Source of the DNA: Triticum aestivum
Lineage: Eukaryota; Streptophyta; Magnoliopsida; Poales; Poaceae
Direction: 5' to 3'
NCBI RefSeq assembly: GCF_018294505.1
Contig: NC_057801.1
Location: 844,621,465-844,685,464 of the forward strand
DNA length: 64,000 bases
Shown: positions 9,675 to 20,082 of the stretch, piece after piece
Layout: the number at the start of each line of letters is the position of its first letter
Numbering within the stretch: position 1 is the first letter of the stretch
Translations under genes and position numbers: made by a program
The notes under the pieces: generated by a model
The model's database searches: none
Seen by the model: the letters and a program-made list of their open reading frames with translations, nothing else
What the model was told of the DNA's origin: nothing

Positions 9675-10491
9675 ATGCTCAATTGGGCAAGCAAGGCTGA
9701 GCTACATGCCAGGGTTCCTCTGGGCAAGCTGCTGGATCGGGGCGCCACTTTCTCCTCAGGCTCCAAGTTGTTCGTCGGAGGTATGATTTGTACATTTCAT
9801 TCTCCTCTGGTGTTCAGTTCCTAGTCAATTCGTTTGGTGGTTGCACCCCAATCTCTCCTATGTTGAGCTGATGCCAATTTGAGAATCTGCTTAGGAAGAG
9901 GGGATTCATGCTTGGAACAACCCTGTTAGTTAACAATGAGCACGTCCTGCGTATTTGCGAAAGATAAAGGACATTGAGCTATCCGAGAAATGTGCTGACT
10001 TATGAGTGGTTGAGGATGTTCTGATGCCCTGCTGTTTCTTCCACTGAGTTTTTCAGGTCTGTCCTACAACTCGAATTAAGTTGCTCTCAAGGACGCCTTC
10101 TCTCAGCATGGCGATGTTATCCAAGGTACAAATTTATCTGTTCTGAATCTTTATGCGGTTGTACCTGTGATTTGTGTGGACTAGGGGATTGTCCTCTGAT
10201 TGGCCAATGTGCCTTACAGTGAAAGTAATATGCCATCCTGTCACGGGGAGATCCAAAGGGTACGTCTTGGTCAAGTTCTCTTCAGAAACTGAAGCAGCCG
10301 CGGCGTTGGAGAAGATGAGTGACGAGGTAAAAATAAAATGTGCTCGGTTGGTCTGTTGGTACAGCAGAAGAAGCCATGTTCTCACAGGATGATATGCTCT
10401 CTTGTTTCAGGTGCTTGATGGAAAGAAAATACGGGTGGATTATGCAAACAGCGGACAATCTGCTGCTGTTTCTGTTGCTGCAGATGAGTAA
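9675..10491 (+). pseudogene. RRM RNA-binding protein pseudogene (copy 2)
   Basis: Same four-exon layout as the gene at 879: 9675-9780, 10057-10125, 10220-10326 and 10411-10491. All GT-AG sites and exon lengths (106, 69 and 107 nt) are kept for exons 1-3. Exon 2 has an in-frame TAA at 10077-10079. RNP1 has changed from KGYGFVKF to KGYVLVKF, removing key aromatic positions. The last exon is longer than in copy 1, ending ...SGQSAAVSVAADE then TAA, and may show the ancestral C-terminus. Upstream of the stop only about 42 residues could be made. Confidence 0.88.
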
Positions 10492-10493
10492 GG

Positions 10494-11065
10494 TGCCTAT
10501 CCGGAATCTGTAACTGTTTCACTGTAAGGCACATGTACTCTGTATATTTACATAATCACCAGTATATATTTTAAGTTCAGTCTTATGACCAACTTCAAAT
10601 AGACCGGTGGTCTGATTTGTTTAGCTTTACATTGCCTGTAGCATTGTGATTATTGATAACTTAAATCACAGAAGAACGCCTGACAGCTAATTCTGTTATA
10701 CCAAGACACAAAATTCATTCATCGACCTTATTTTTTATTTGAGGTCAACATTAGCCATGGTCTAGGAAAAGTGTTGGGTTAGAAAATCAATTTTATTGCA
10801 TGTTACAGTGTTGGGTTTACATGGGAAATGAAGTGTTTGTTGTGCCCAGAATCTGTAATGTCGATGGAGCCCTGCTCTGGACATGCATGCACTCTGTACA
10901 TTTGAATGATCGTTTAACTTGGCATTGGCTGTAGCATTCTGCCTATTGCTAACTGAAAAGAACAGAGCAACACCTAATCGGTGGTGAATTCTCTTTCATT
11001 AAGACACATAATTAATTCGATTCCTTTTGTTTTAGATCAACATTAACGCTGGTTTTGGAAACAAT
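10494..11065 (+). repeat. Local tandem duplication in the RRM 3' flank
   Basis: About 10494-10770 and 10836-11065 both align to the single stretch 1973-2240 downstream of copy 1. Shared words include GAATCTGTAA, TGTACTCTGTA/CACTCTGTAC, GCCTGTAGCATT/GGCTGTAGCATT, and ATTAGC/ATTAACGCTGGTTT. So copy 2 carries an extra, diverged duplicate of its own flank. The rest of 10492-11550 is non-coding. Confidence 0.6.
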
Positions 11066-11550
11066 TCATGCCCCTGATCTTAAAACCTGAGAACTTGCGT
11101 TCGCTTCTGTTATAATGCAGAAATATCATCCAGAAGTGTATAATGTTGCAGCAAAGGTTGGCAGACATATCGTAACTATCGGGTGTGGGAAGGAGTTTGT
11201 AAATTGGAGCTATTTTTTTTTTGGCAATTTTACTTAAAGGACACTTGTAAATTTGAGCTTAGTTTGGCAAATTTGACCAACATGAGAGTTGCATTTCTTC
11301 AAACGCACATGATTCAGCATGAAGCATCTCATATTTAGATCAATGAGCCAAACATATAACACAAGGGAGCTGGAAAAGGAGTTCCTGATTTATCTGCACT
11401 ACTTCTTTCAAAGCTTTAAATTTATATGAGCTGTAACTCAACGAGTGCAGGTATAACACAAGACTACTACTTCACACACTCAAGGAAATGACAAGCCGCC
11501 AGACAGTCATTCATCAAGCTGCATCTGAATTTTCTAGGCCCTTTACAATG

Positions 11551-11608
11551 TACTCCCTCTGTCCCAAAATTAGTACATCGAGTCACTTATTTTGGGACGG
11601 AGGGAGTA
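11551..11608. mobile_element. Stowaway MITE, 58 bp
   Basis: Inverted ends TACTCCCTCTGTCCCAAAAT and ATTTTGGGACGGAGGGAGTA, bounded by TA. This is the hallmark of Tc1/Mariner-type Stowaway MITEs. The interior is almost fully deleted. Confidence 0.88.
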
Positions 11609-11857
11609 AGTAGCATAAGGATTCCTGTACAATAATGATGCCATATTTGCACCACTGCATATTACTTAGAATTGTTGAGAACCATGCTGACGCTGAGTGC
11701 CCTAATTAGCGGCACTTTTACTTTTGGCAGGCTGTCACCTCCTTATGCTGATTCTTGTCTGATTTCCTCCATTAAAGAAAAAAACACACTAAACCTGAGA
11801 TCGTAGCACTCTCCACAACACGTCAGAATTCCGAATTAATTACTACTTGCAAAGAGG

Positions 11858-11978
11858 TACTCCCTCCGTCCGTCCGAAAATACTTGTCGGAGAAATAGAT
11901 AAAAATGGATGTATCTAGAATTAAAATGCGTCTACATACATCCATTTCTCCGACAAGTATTTCCGGACGGAGAAAGTA
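11858..11978. mobile_element. Stowaway MITE, 121 bp
   Basis: Long inverted repeat: TACTCCCTCCGTCCGTCCG then AAAATACTTGTCGGAGAAAT on the left, and ATTTCTCCGACAAGTATTTC then CGGACGGAGAAAGTA on the right. TA dinucleotides flank it. Non-autonomous, no coding capacity. Confidence 0.9.
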
Positions 11979-12069
11979 GTATCTATTTAAATTCTTATAC
12001 CGTAGTTATTTTTCCTCCAAATGTCTGAATCCATAACCGAATCCAGAAGTCATTCAGCCAGAAAAGATG

Positions 12070-12121
12070 TACTCCCTCTATCCCATAATATAAGAGTGTT
12101 TTTTACACTACGGAGGGAGTA
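12070..12121. mobile_element. Stowaway MITE, 52 bp, internally deleted
   Basis: Starts TACTCCCTCTATCCCATAAT with ATAAGAGTGTTTTTTACACT following, and ends ACGGAGGGAGTA. This is the common Triticeae Stowaway type with most of its right arm lost. Confidence 0.82.
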
Positions 12122-12427
12122 CGTAATAGGTACTGGTTAGTAAAATACAAAATACTCAGATATGGGCAATGAAAGCTGTTGACAACAGGATACGATGCTT
12201 GACTAATCTCAGCTATTCACTGAAATGCATGTATGTTATGTCATACACCGCAGAAGCTTTTCTTCATTCTGAACAAACTGCAACTAGACCTGAGTGGCTG
12301 AGTTGGAAGCTAACATGATCCATCATAGGCATGAGGCCTTTATCCGAGGGACACATACGGGGCTCCATTTGGCATAAGCATTCTTTCACAAAGGGAACCA
12401 TCTGTAGTTGCCCCCAAAGGTTAGAAT
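12122..12427. repeat. Array-like spacer interrupted by Copia element 2
   Basis: From about 12262 the sequence matches the head of the downstream array units: CTTCATTCTGAACAAACTGC, GAGTGGCTGAG, and GAGGGACACAT. It continues after the Copia element at 19190-19390, so element 2 landed inside an older copy of the array unit. Confidence 0.7.
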
Positions 12428-12467
12428 TGTTAGATGTGTATAGTTACTTGTGTACATCCCCATTATA

Positions 12468-14114
12468 CCAAAAAAGGCTTTCGCCCCGCTTTATATATAA
12501 AGCAACAACCTACAAGCATCCAGTACAACCACACGCTACGCCACCGCAACACACGCACACACCCAGGACGGGATACAAAGGCGCTGAGCGCAGCAACACT
12601 ACTCCTACCACTACCGCCCCGAAGATATGAAGCTACATATGACGAACCATGCGTTCCAAGGCGGCGCCTTCAGGAAGGAAACGACGCCGGAGCGCCGCCA
12701 CCGCCCGATCCAAGGATCAGAGTTTCCCCCGGAGCCGCATGACGGGCAATGAGAGCCGCGACGACGCCTTCAAGAAGGGAGCGATCATTGCCGCCGCCGG
12801 TCCGTCCGAAGATAGAGCAGGTTTTCACCTCGGCCAACATTCACCGCCACCGAACGCCACACCCCGGCAACCACGCCGCCCACACGGCCATGATGAGCGG
12901 GCAGCACCAAGGTGCGGGCTTTGTCCAAGAGCACCGCGCCACCACCACCACCAGGGCCGCCGCCCCATCATCCAAGACCTCGACACCATCTCACCCGTGA
13001 CCCGGCGCACCCCAACGAAAGAGACGAGCGGAAAGGTCCCACCTTTCGCGCCCCTGGGCAACCCCCCAGCGTCGAGACCCAATAGGTCGGCCAGAATCGG
13101 CATCCACCGACCCATCCTGCTACCCCAAGCGCGAGATGAGCTTGGTCCTGCAGCATCGTGCGCGAGACGAGCTCGGTCCTGCTGCATCGGCCGCGAGACG
13201 AGCTTGGTCCTGCTGCATCGTGCGCGAGACAAGCCCAGTCCTGCTGCATCATGCGCGAGACGAGCTTGGTCCTGTCGCATCGTGCGCGAGACGAGCTCTG
13301 TCCTGCGGCATCAGGCGCGAGACGAGCGGTGGATCGCAGCTGGGAAAGGACTAGCCCTTTGATGGGAGTAACGCCCGGGCGACAAGGAGATGGGGTGAAG
13401 GACGAGACGGCCCGAACGCAGACAAACCGACGCCGGAGGAGCCGGCCGTTGCCGTGGACAGATCCGTCGAGACACCGTGAAGCCGCCACGACACCTGTAG
13501 GCCACAGAGACCTACCCATGTCGCCGCCCACGGCCGGAGCAGCAGCCACGCCCGGCCGCTGCCCTACCTGCGTCGCCCGGCGGGCTCCAAGCGCCGGAGC
13601 CGCCGAGCACGCACCACCGGAGCCAGGCGCCACCGGCCGGCCCCCAAAGCCAGATCCGGACGGATCCGGCCCGAGACCGATCGCGCGCCACCTCCCAAGA
13701 CGGGAGCACCACAGCCGCCCTGCAGCGCGCAGCCCGAGGAACGCCGGAGCGCCGCCACAGCAGGCCGCCCCGCCGCCCCGCGAGACCGACGTCACGCCGC
13801 CGGATCCCGCGGGCGTCCAGCACCGTCGCTCGAAGGGGCCGTCCCGCGCCGGCGCCCACAAGCGGACGGGGAAGGAGGGCCCAGCCGCTGCCTCGCCCGC
13901 CGGGCTTTGCCCGACGGAGCGCGCCGGTGACGGTGGGGGGGGGAGGGGAGGGGAGGGGAGGAGAGGGGGAAAGGGAGAGGGGGAGGTGGAGCGGGGCGGG
14001 CCGGGAGGCGTGCGCCCGGCGGCCGGCGGCGGCGGGGGAGGTAGCGGGGTCGCCGGCGGCGGCGGGGAGGGAACCCTAGGGAGGGGAGCGGGGGAGGGTT
14101 CCCGGTTTGTTCCC
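12468..14114 (-). mobile_element. LINE-like non-LTR insertion inside the 5' LTR
   Basis: 1647 bp flanked by a perfect 14-bp TSD, ACATCCCCATTATA (12454-12467 and 14115-14128), a length typical of target-primed insertion. Read on the minus strand, its 3' end is AAAGCGGGGCGAAAGCC then TTTTTTGG, like grass LINE 3' ends. Its other end is an extremely GC-rich leader (about 13900-14110). No reverse transcriptase or endonuclease motif is visible, so it is an internally deleted or otherwise non-autonomous element. No long poly(A) tail is present. Confidence 0.75.
13129..13325 (+). repeat. 31-bp minisatellite, about 6.4 units
   Basis: Six adjacent 31-bp units starting at 13129, 13160, 13191, 13222, 13253 and 13284, then a partial one. 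Each reads roughly GCGCGAGACGAGCTTGGTCC followed by TGCTGCATCGT. Because 31 is not a multiple of three, the same peptide words appear in all frames and create open frames on both strands. There are no spacers between units. Confidence 0.95.
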
Positions 14115-14211
14115 ACATCCCCATTATATAAGGGGCTTTTCTGCACTTTACCAGATCTGTATATGTACTGGCCAATGGCCCTCAGTAAAGCTAGTTGCTG
14201 TTTATCCAACA

Positions 14212-14223
14212 TGGTATCAGATG
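14212..14223 (+). promoter_or_regulatory. Primer binding site, Copia element 2
   Basis: TGGTATCAGATG immediately after the 5' LTR. Its first nine bases match the Met-tRNA complement. Confidence 0.85.
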
Positions 14224-14721
14224 TTAGGTTCCCCTCTCTCCCGCACGCTGCAACTCCGTGCTAGCTCTTCTCCCGACCCATCCACTCTCAGATTCGGCTC
14301 TCCTCGCCGCGGATCCGTCCGTCCCGGCTCTCCTCGCCGCGGATCCGGACGCCCCGGTCCTCCTCGCTGGCTCCGCTGCCCTACCGGGCCGCCCCTTGCC
14401 CCTTCTCTGCTCCGCTTGGCGGCTTCGCTCGGGGCGCCTGCTGCTGCTCCCGCCGCGGAAGCAACTGCTTCCCTACGTGCAGGGCGCGAGCGCGCGCGGC
14501 CGCTGGTTGTTCGAGCCGCTGGTCCGGCTTTCCTCGCCTGCACGCGGACGGGCCACGCAACTCGGACCCGCTGTGCCTCGCCTCGTGAGGTTTGCGTCGC
14601 TCCCGACCCCCGCTCGTTGACTTCCTCCTCGTGAGCAGTTCGGGCCTCCCTAGTCCGGATTCCGTTCGGGCCTCCTGAGTTCCAAAAAAAATCCGGAGAA
14701 AGGCAGAAGAAGCAAATCAGC

Positions 14722-17700
14722 ATGTCTTCGTCTGGATATGTGGCTGTTCCTCGGTGATCGGTGATCTTTGATGGCACCAATTATGCTGAGTTCGTGGGTT
14801 TCATGCGTATCCACATGCGCGGACTTCTGCTGTGGGGTGTTCTCTCTGGCGAGGTCTCGTGTCCGCCATGCCCTATTGCTCCAGTGGCTCCTATTCCGCC
14901 GGTACCGCCGGTGCTTACTGCTGATGCTTCTCAGGCTGATCGGGATGCAGCCAAGGCTCTTGATGCTGCTGCAGTCAATGCTTATGATCAGCAGGTCTCC
15001 GCCTATTCTCATGCTCTTTCTGCCTACCGGGATGATCTGTCTGCTTACACTCAGTGGTGCAATGATGATGCTCGGGCTGCTGCTGTTCTCACTGCGAGTG
15101 TTCTCCCTCAGTTTGCTTCGGAGTTCATGGGCTTCGGCACTGTTGCAGAGATGTGGTCCTATCTTTGTCAGCGCTATCAGCCCTCTGGCGACGCTCTATA
15201 CCTCTCTGTAGTGCGTCAGGAGCATGCTCTTCGTTGATGAGTTCTACTCTCAATGCTCTGCCATCTGGCGTCAGCTTGACTCACTGCGGACAGTTGTTTG
15301 TGGCACTTGCCGTTGTTGCCAGACTACGAGGTCTGACTTGGATTTTCAGAGGGTTCATGAGTTCTTATCTCGCCTCTGGTCTGAGTTTGAGCCTCGCCGT
15401 GCTCACTTGCTCGCTCGTGGTCGTGTTCCTATTTCGGAGGTGCTTGCAGAGCTTCGTGCTGAGGAGACACGCCTCCAGTCTGCTGGTCTGCTTGTGGTTC
15501 CTACTGTTCTTGCTGCCCGTGCTCCCGTGTCTTCTGCTCCACCACTTCTGCCCACACCCTCAAGGGGGGCGGGTTACCCTCCTTCAGGAGAGGGTCGGTC
15601 GCGCTCGCACACTTTCTGTGGCTACTGCAACAGGCCAGGTCACCCAGAGTCAGATTGTCACAAGAAGCACAGAGACTTGAAGCGCTCTTCTTCCAGTGGG
15701 GCTCGTGCGCCTTCCTCGACTTCGTCGCTCACTAACTAGGATATTATGCGACTCAAGCGCATGTTAGCTTCATCTGGTTCTTCCTCGACGGGTTCCGTTG
15801 CCGCTGTGACAGCCACCCCCACTCAGCCACTGTTGGAGCCTACTCAGTCAGGTACATCCTCGTGGGTTCTGGATTCTGGAGCTTCTTTTCATATGTCTTC
15901 TGATTCTTTTGCTTTATCTTCTCTTCAACCTCTTGACTTTCCTCTTAATGTTCTCACTGCCGATGGCACACCTCTTCCTGTTACTAGTCGAGGCATCCTC
16001 TCTACTCTGTTCTTTTCGGTTCCTAGTGTGTCTCATGTTCCACGTCTTACCATGAATATTTTTTTCGCTGCCCAACTTACCGATTCTGGTTGTCGTGTCA
16101 TTCTTGATGCCGACTCTTGTTCTATTCAGGATTGCCGCACTCAGGCTCTGGTTGGAGCTGGCCCTCGGCGCCGTGAGTCTGAGGGCCTTTGGGAAGTTGA
16201 CTGGCTTCGTGCTCCTTCCGCTGCTGCCTCATATGCCAGCTCTCATGCTCTTGCTGCCTCTTTGTCTGCGTCCTTCCAGCAGTGGCATCATCGCGTTGGT
16301 CACATCTGTGGTTCTCGCTTGTCTTTTTTAGTTCGTAAGGGCCTCTTCGGGTTTGTATCTGGAGATGTTTCCTTACATTGCAATGGTTGCAGACTTGGCA
16401 AACAGACCCAACTACCTTATCCTACTAGCGAGTCTGTATCTCAGCATCCTTTTGACTTAGTTCATTCTGATGTCTGGGGTCCAGCTCCCTTTGATTCGAA
16501 AGGTGGTCATCGCTACTATGTTTTGTCTATTGATGATTTCTCTCGTTACACTTGGCTCTATTTTATGAAATCTCGTCGCGAGGTCCTCTCTATATACAAA
16601 CGATTTTCTGCCATGGTTCACACCCAGTTTTCCACGCCCATTCGCACCCTTCGTGCTGACTCCGCTGGTGAGTATATCTCCCAGCTGTTGCACGGTTTTC
16701 TTGCAGAACAGGGTACTCTTACCCAGTTCTCATGCCCTGGTGCTCATGCTTAAAATGGCGTTGCTGAACGTAAGCATCGTCATCTGCTTGAGACGGCTCG
16801 TGCGCTGATGATTGCCGCTTCTCTTCCACCTCATTTTTGGGCTGAGACTATTTCTGCATCCACCTATCTCATCAACATTCAGCCATCGACTGCTCTGCAG
16901 GGTGGTATTCCTATGGAGTGTCTCACTGGTCAATCTCCTAACTACTCAGCTCTTCGTATGTTTGGATGTGTGTGCTATGTCCTTCTTGCCCCGCGAGAAC
17001 GCACCAAACTGACTGCTCAGTCGGTTGAGTGCGTTTTCCTTGGCTACAGTGATGAGCACAAGGGCTATCGCTGTTGGGACCCTGTTGGTCGCCGCTTGCG
17101 CATCTCGCGTGATGTGACCTTTGATGAGTCTCGTTCTTACTACCCACGTCCTTCTTCCTCGAGCTTCTCTGTGGATGACCTTTCTTTTCTCCTTCTTCCC
17201 GATACACCCGGCTATGTGCCCCATGTTTCACCTCCTCCTCATGCACCTCTCCCTCCTTCTCCTTCACCACCGAACCCATCTTGCCCCTCCTCCTCCTCCA
17301 CCTCTCCGCCTTCATCTCCGGTTCATCACTCTCTATCACCGTTTCCTCTTTACTATACTCGCCGTCCTCGTACTGAGGATGCTTCCCCTCCCGTGTCTGA
17401 CGCGCCTTCCACCTCTGGTGCACCTCTCTTCGCGCCTACCCCGGTTCACAACCTCCATGCTCGGCCTCGCCCTCCGCCTGATCGCTACTCTCCCGATCGG
17501 TACGGTCTCTCCGTTCTTGCTGAGCCCACCTCCTATCGGACTGCCATGACTCAGTCTGAATGGCAACTTGCGATGGCCGAAGAGCTTGTGGCTCTTGAGC
17601 GCTCTGGCACTTGGGATCTGGTTCCCCCCCTTCTGGCGTTCGTCCTATCACCTGCAAGTGGGTCTACAAGGTCAAGACTCGCTCCGATGGTTCTCTTGAG

Positions 17701-19044
17701 CGTTACAAAGCTCGTCTTGTGGCTCGTGGTTTCCAGCAGGAGCAGGGACGTGATTATGATGAGACATTCGCTCCTGTGGCCCACATGACCACTATTCGCA
17801 CTCTCCTTGCTGTAGCTTCTGTTCGTCAGTGGTCTATCTCTCAACTTGATGTTCAGAACGCTTTCCTCAATGGCGAGTTACGTGAGGAGGTTTATATGCA
17901 GCCACCACCGGGGTACTATGCTCCCGATAGCATGGTCTGTCGACGTCGTCGCTCTCTCTATGGTCTCAAACAGGCCCCTCGCGCCTGGTTTGAGCGTTTT
18001 GCCTCTGTGGTGACTGCCGCTGGTTTCTTGCCCAGTGATCATGATCCAGCGTTGTTTGTCCACACGTCTCCTCGGGGTCGGAATCTTCTCCTTCTCTATG
18101 TTGATGACATGATCATCACGGGTGACGACTCTGAGTACATTGCCTTTGTTAAGGCTCGTCTTCGAGACCAGTTCCTCATGAGTGATCTTGGTCCTCTTCG
18201 ATATTTTCTTGGGATTGAGATCTCCTCGACCTCTGATGGCTTCTACATCTCCCAAAAAAAATATATTCAGGATCTTCTTGCTCGCGCTGCTCTTGGTGAT
18301 GAGCGCACCGTTGTGACTCCTATGGAGCTCAACGTTCAGCTTCGTGCCTTTGATGGTGACCCTCTTCCTGATCCCACTCGCTATCGTCACCTTGTTGGCA
18401 GCCTTGTCTATCTTGCTGTTACGCGTCCTGACATCTCCTATCCTGTCCACATCCCGAGTCAGTTCGTTTCAGCCCCCACCTCTGTCCACTATAGTCACCT
18501 CCTTCGTGTTCTACGATATCTTCGTGGCACGATCTCTCAGCGCCTTTTCTTTCCCCGCTCCAGCGCTCTTGAGCTCCAGGCCTACTCTGATGCTACCTGG
18601 GCTAGTGATCCCTCTGATCGACGCTCGCTGTCTGCTTACTGTGTTTTTCTTGGAGGCTCTCTTATTGCCTGGAAGACAAAGAAACAGACTGCAGTTTCTC
18701 GCTCGAGTACAGAGGCTGAGTTGCATGCCATGGCTATGTTGACGGCTGAGGTGATCTGGTTACGGTGGTTACTTGAGGATTTTGGTGTGTCTGCTACTAC
18801 CTCGATTCCCCTACTGTCAGATAGTACCGGTGCTATTAGTATTGCGCGTGATCCGGTGAAGCATGAGCTCACCAAGCACATCGGCGTGGATGCCCACTTT
18901 GTGCGTGCTGCTGTCCAGGATCAGACTCTTGCTCTTCACTATGTGCCCTCTGAGTTACAGTTGGCTGACTTCTTCACGAAGGCACAAACTCGAGGGCAGC
19001 ATACCTTTTTTCTCTCCAAACTCAGTGTTGTTGATCCACCATGA
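14722..19044 (+). pseudogene. Broken Copia Gag-Pol (element 2)
   Basis: Recognisable domains in order: Gag (from MSSSGYVAV); zinc knuckle CGYCNRPGHPESDC near 15620; protease WVLDSGASFHM near 15865; GAG-pre-integrase HHRVGH...CNGC; integrase ([25 protein letters not shown]); RT with YVDD near 18100; and RNase H with SDATWASDPSDRRS and STEAELHA. Lesions: TGA at 14755, a frame change near 15236, TAG at 15737, TAA at 16751 just before NGVAERK, and a frame change at a run of seven Cs near 17627. The RT-RNase H part (17627-19044) is open throughout. Confidence 0.92.
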
Positions 19045-19050
19045 GTTTGA

Positions 19051-19066
19051 GGGGGGGGGGGGGGGG
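19051..19066 (+). promoter_or_regulatory. Expanded polypurine tract, 16 G
   Basis: TTTGA followed by 16 uninterrupted Gs directly before the 3' LTR of Copia element 2. Normal tracts in this class are about nine purines with five or six Gs, so the G-run is expanded or is an assembly homopolymer artefact. Confidence 0.85.
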
Positions 19067-19189
19067 TGTTAGATGTGTATAGTTACTTGTGTACATCCCC
19101 ATTATATAAGGGGCTTTTCTGCACTTTACTAGATCTGTATATGTACTGGCCAATGGCCCTCAGTAAAGCTAGTTGCTGTTTATCTAACA
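19067..19189 (+). repeat. 3' LTR of Copia element 2
   Basis: 123 bp, TGTTAGATGTG...TATCTAACA. It contains ATTATATAAGGGGC, a likely TATA box. It matches the split 5' LTR with only a few differences. Confidence 0.92.
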
Positions 19190-19194
19190 AGAAT

Positions 19195-20082
19195 AACTTT
19201 GCCTTGCCTTTTGCTGTTTTGTTTCGGGTTTTTGCTGGGTTTGTGCTTTGCTCTGTCTTGGATGCGTGTTTGAGGGAAAAAAGGGGACCCTCTCGTGGGT
19301 ATATGGCATTAATTGATAAATGGGGAAATAGCTGGAATGATTATACGAGATGGCATTCATTTTTCTAGCAGGTCACGGTGCTGTATAACTACTGTAAGAA
19401 CTAAAGGAGCAGCAGGAGATATTTACAACATTAGGTTAGTAACAATCAGTGTACTCTACAAGTGGTAGAAGACAGAATCTAAATTGCAATAAAGTTGGCA
19501 GAAGTGCTCAGCGAGTTAGCAAGCTCCTGAGTGACCCTCAACTTCAGAATTTCAATATCTGCAGGAATATTCTAATCCAGTCCCTAATATCAGCAGGGAT
19601 GGCATGAAAAAAAAGCACACGTTTCTGTTTTTTCCAGATGTTCCAAGCCGCAGGAATTGTCCTGTTTTCGGGTGCGTCTAGGTCCTATATCACTAGTTTA
19701 AATCAGTAGTTAAGGAGTACCTCTTGCAAATGTCACTTCCATATCCTCTGATGACAATGTACGCCAGTTTTGGTGGAATTTTCTTCCCACCCACGCAGGA
19801 GGGATGGATGATTTGTTTGTGCTTTTTTCGACCCGTTTAAATAAAATATCTTGTTAACTGGGCATCCAAATTACAAACCGTTCTCACCATTGCATTTCTC
19901 GCATTGATATCTTTCAAACTAGATCACATGTTGATAAGTTTTAGCAAACTTTTTTCGACCGAAAATCATGGTCCCAATGTGAATTAACATGTGCTTCAAA
20001 CTGACTAACTCGTGAAGCATGCATGTACCTTGTATCATCAGTGCAGATTACAATAATCCTGTCATCCACTTCACTGCAGAAC
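19195..20082. other. Spacer with array-like start and possible LINE remnant
   Basis: 19195-19390 continues the array-like spacer cut by Copia element 2. On the minus strand about 19665-19430 reads WNIWKKQKR and nearby words, resembling the C-terminal tail of plant LINE reverse transcriptases, then decays. The remainder is unremarkable AT-rich sequence. No gene is supported. Confidence 0.4.

Larger units (their letters stand above)
9173..11850 (+). repeat. Segmental duplication, copy 2
   Basis: Second copy of the 473-2660 block. It starts within the last H2A codons (GCCGCCGAGGAGTAG), then the H2A 3'UTR with an expanded GA repeat, then the RRM pseudogene and its flank. The right end near 11850 is the GAATTAATTACT stretch, where a MITE has entered. 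It is longer than copy 1 because of an internal duplication and MITEs. Confidence 0.8.
12428..19189 (+). mobile_element. Degenerate Copia LTR retrotransposon 2 with nested LINE-like insertion
   Basis: Full-length Copia flanked by a perfect 5-bp TSD, AGAAT (12423-12427 and 19190-19194). LTRs begin TGTTAGA and end TCCAACA/TCTAACA. The 5' LTR is split (12428-12467 and 14129-14211) by a 1.65-kb insertion; the 3' LTR is whole at 19067-19189 (123 bp). The primer site is TGGTATCAGATG at 14212. The polyprotein is broken, so it is non-autonomous. Confidence 0.93.

Noticed and set aside
13129..13325. Possible CRISPR array
   Set aside because: Units are directly adjacent without spacers, in plant nuclear DNA; it is a minisatellite.
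12968..14264. Long open frames on both strands (about 414 and 368 codons)
   Set aside because: They lie in GC-rich, proline/alanine-biased sequence with a 31-bp minisatellite inside a non-LTR insertion, and contain no domain. They are by-products of composition.
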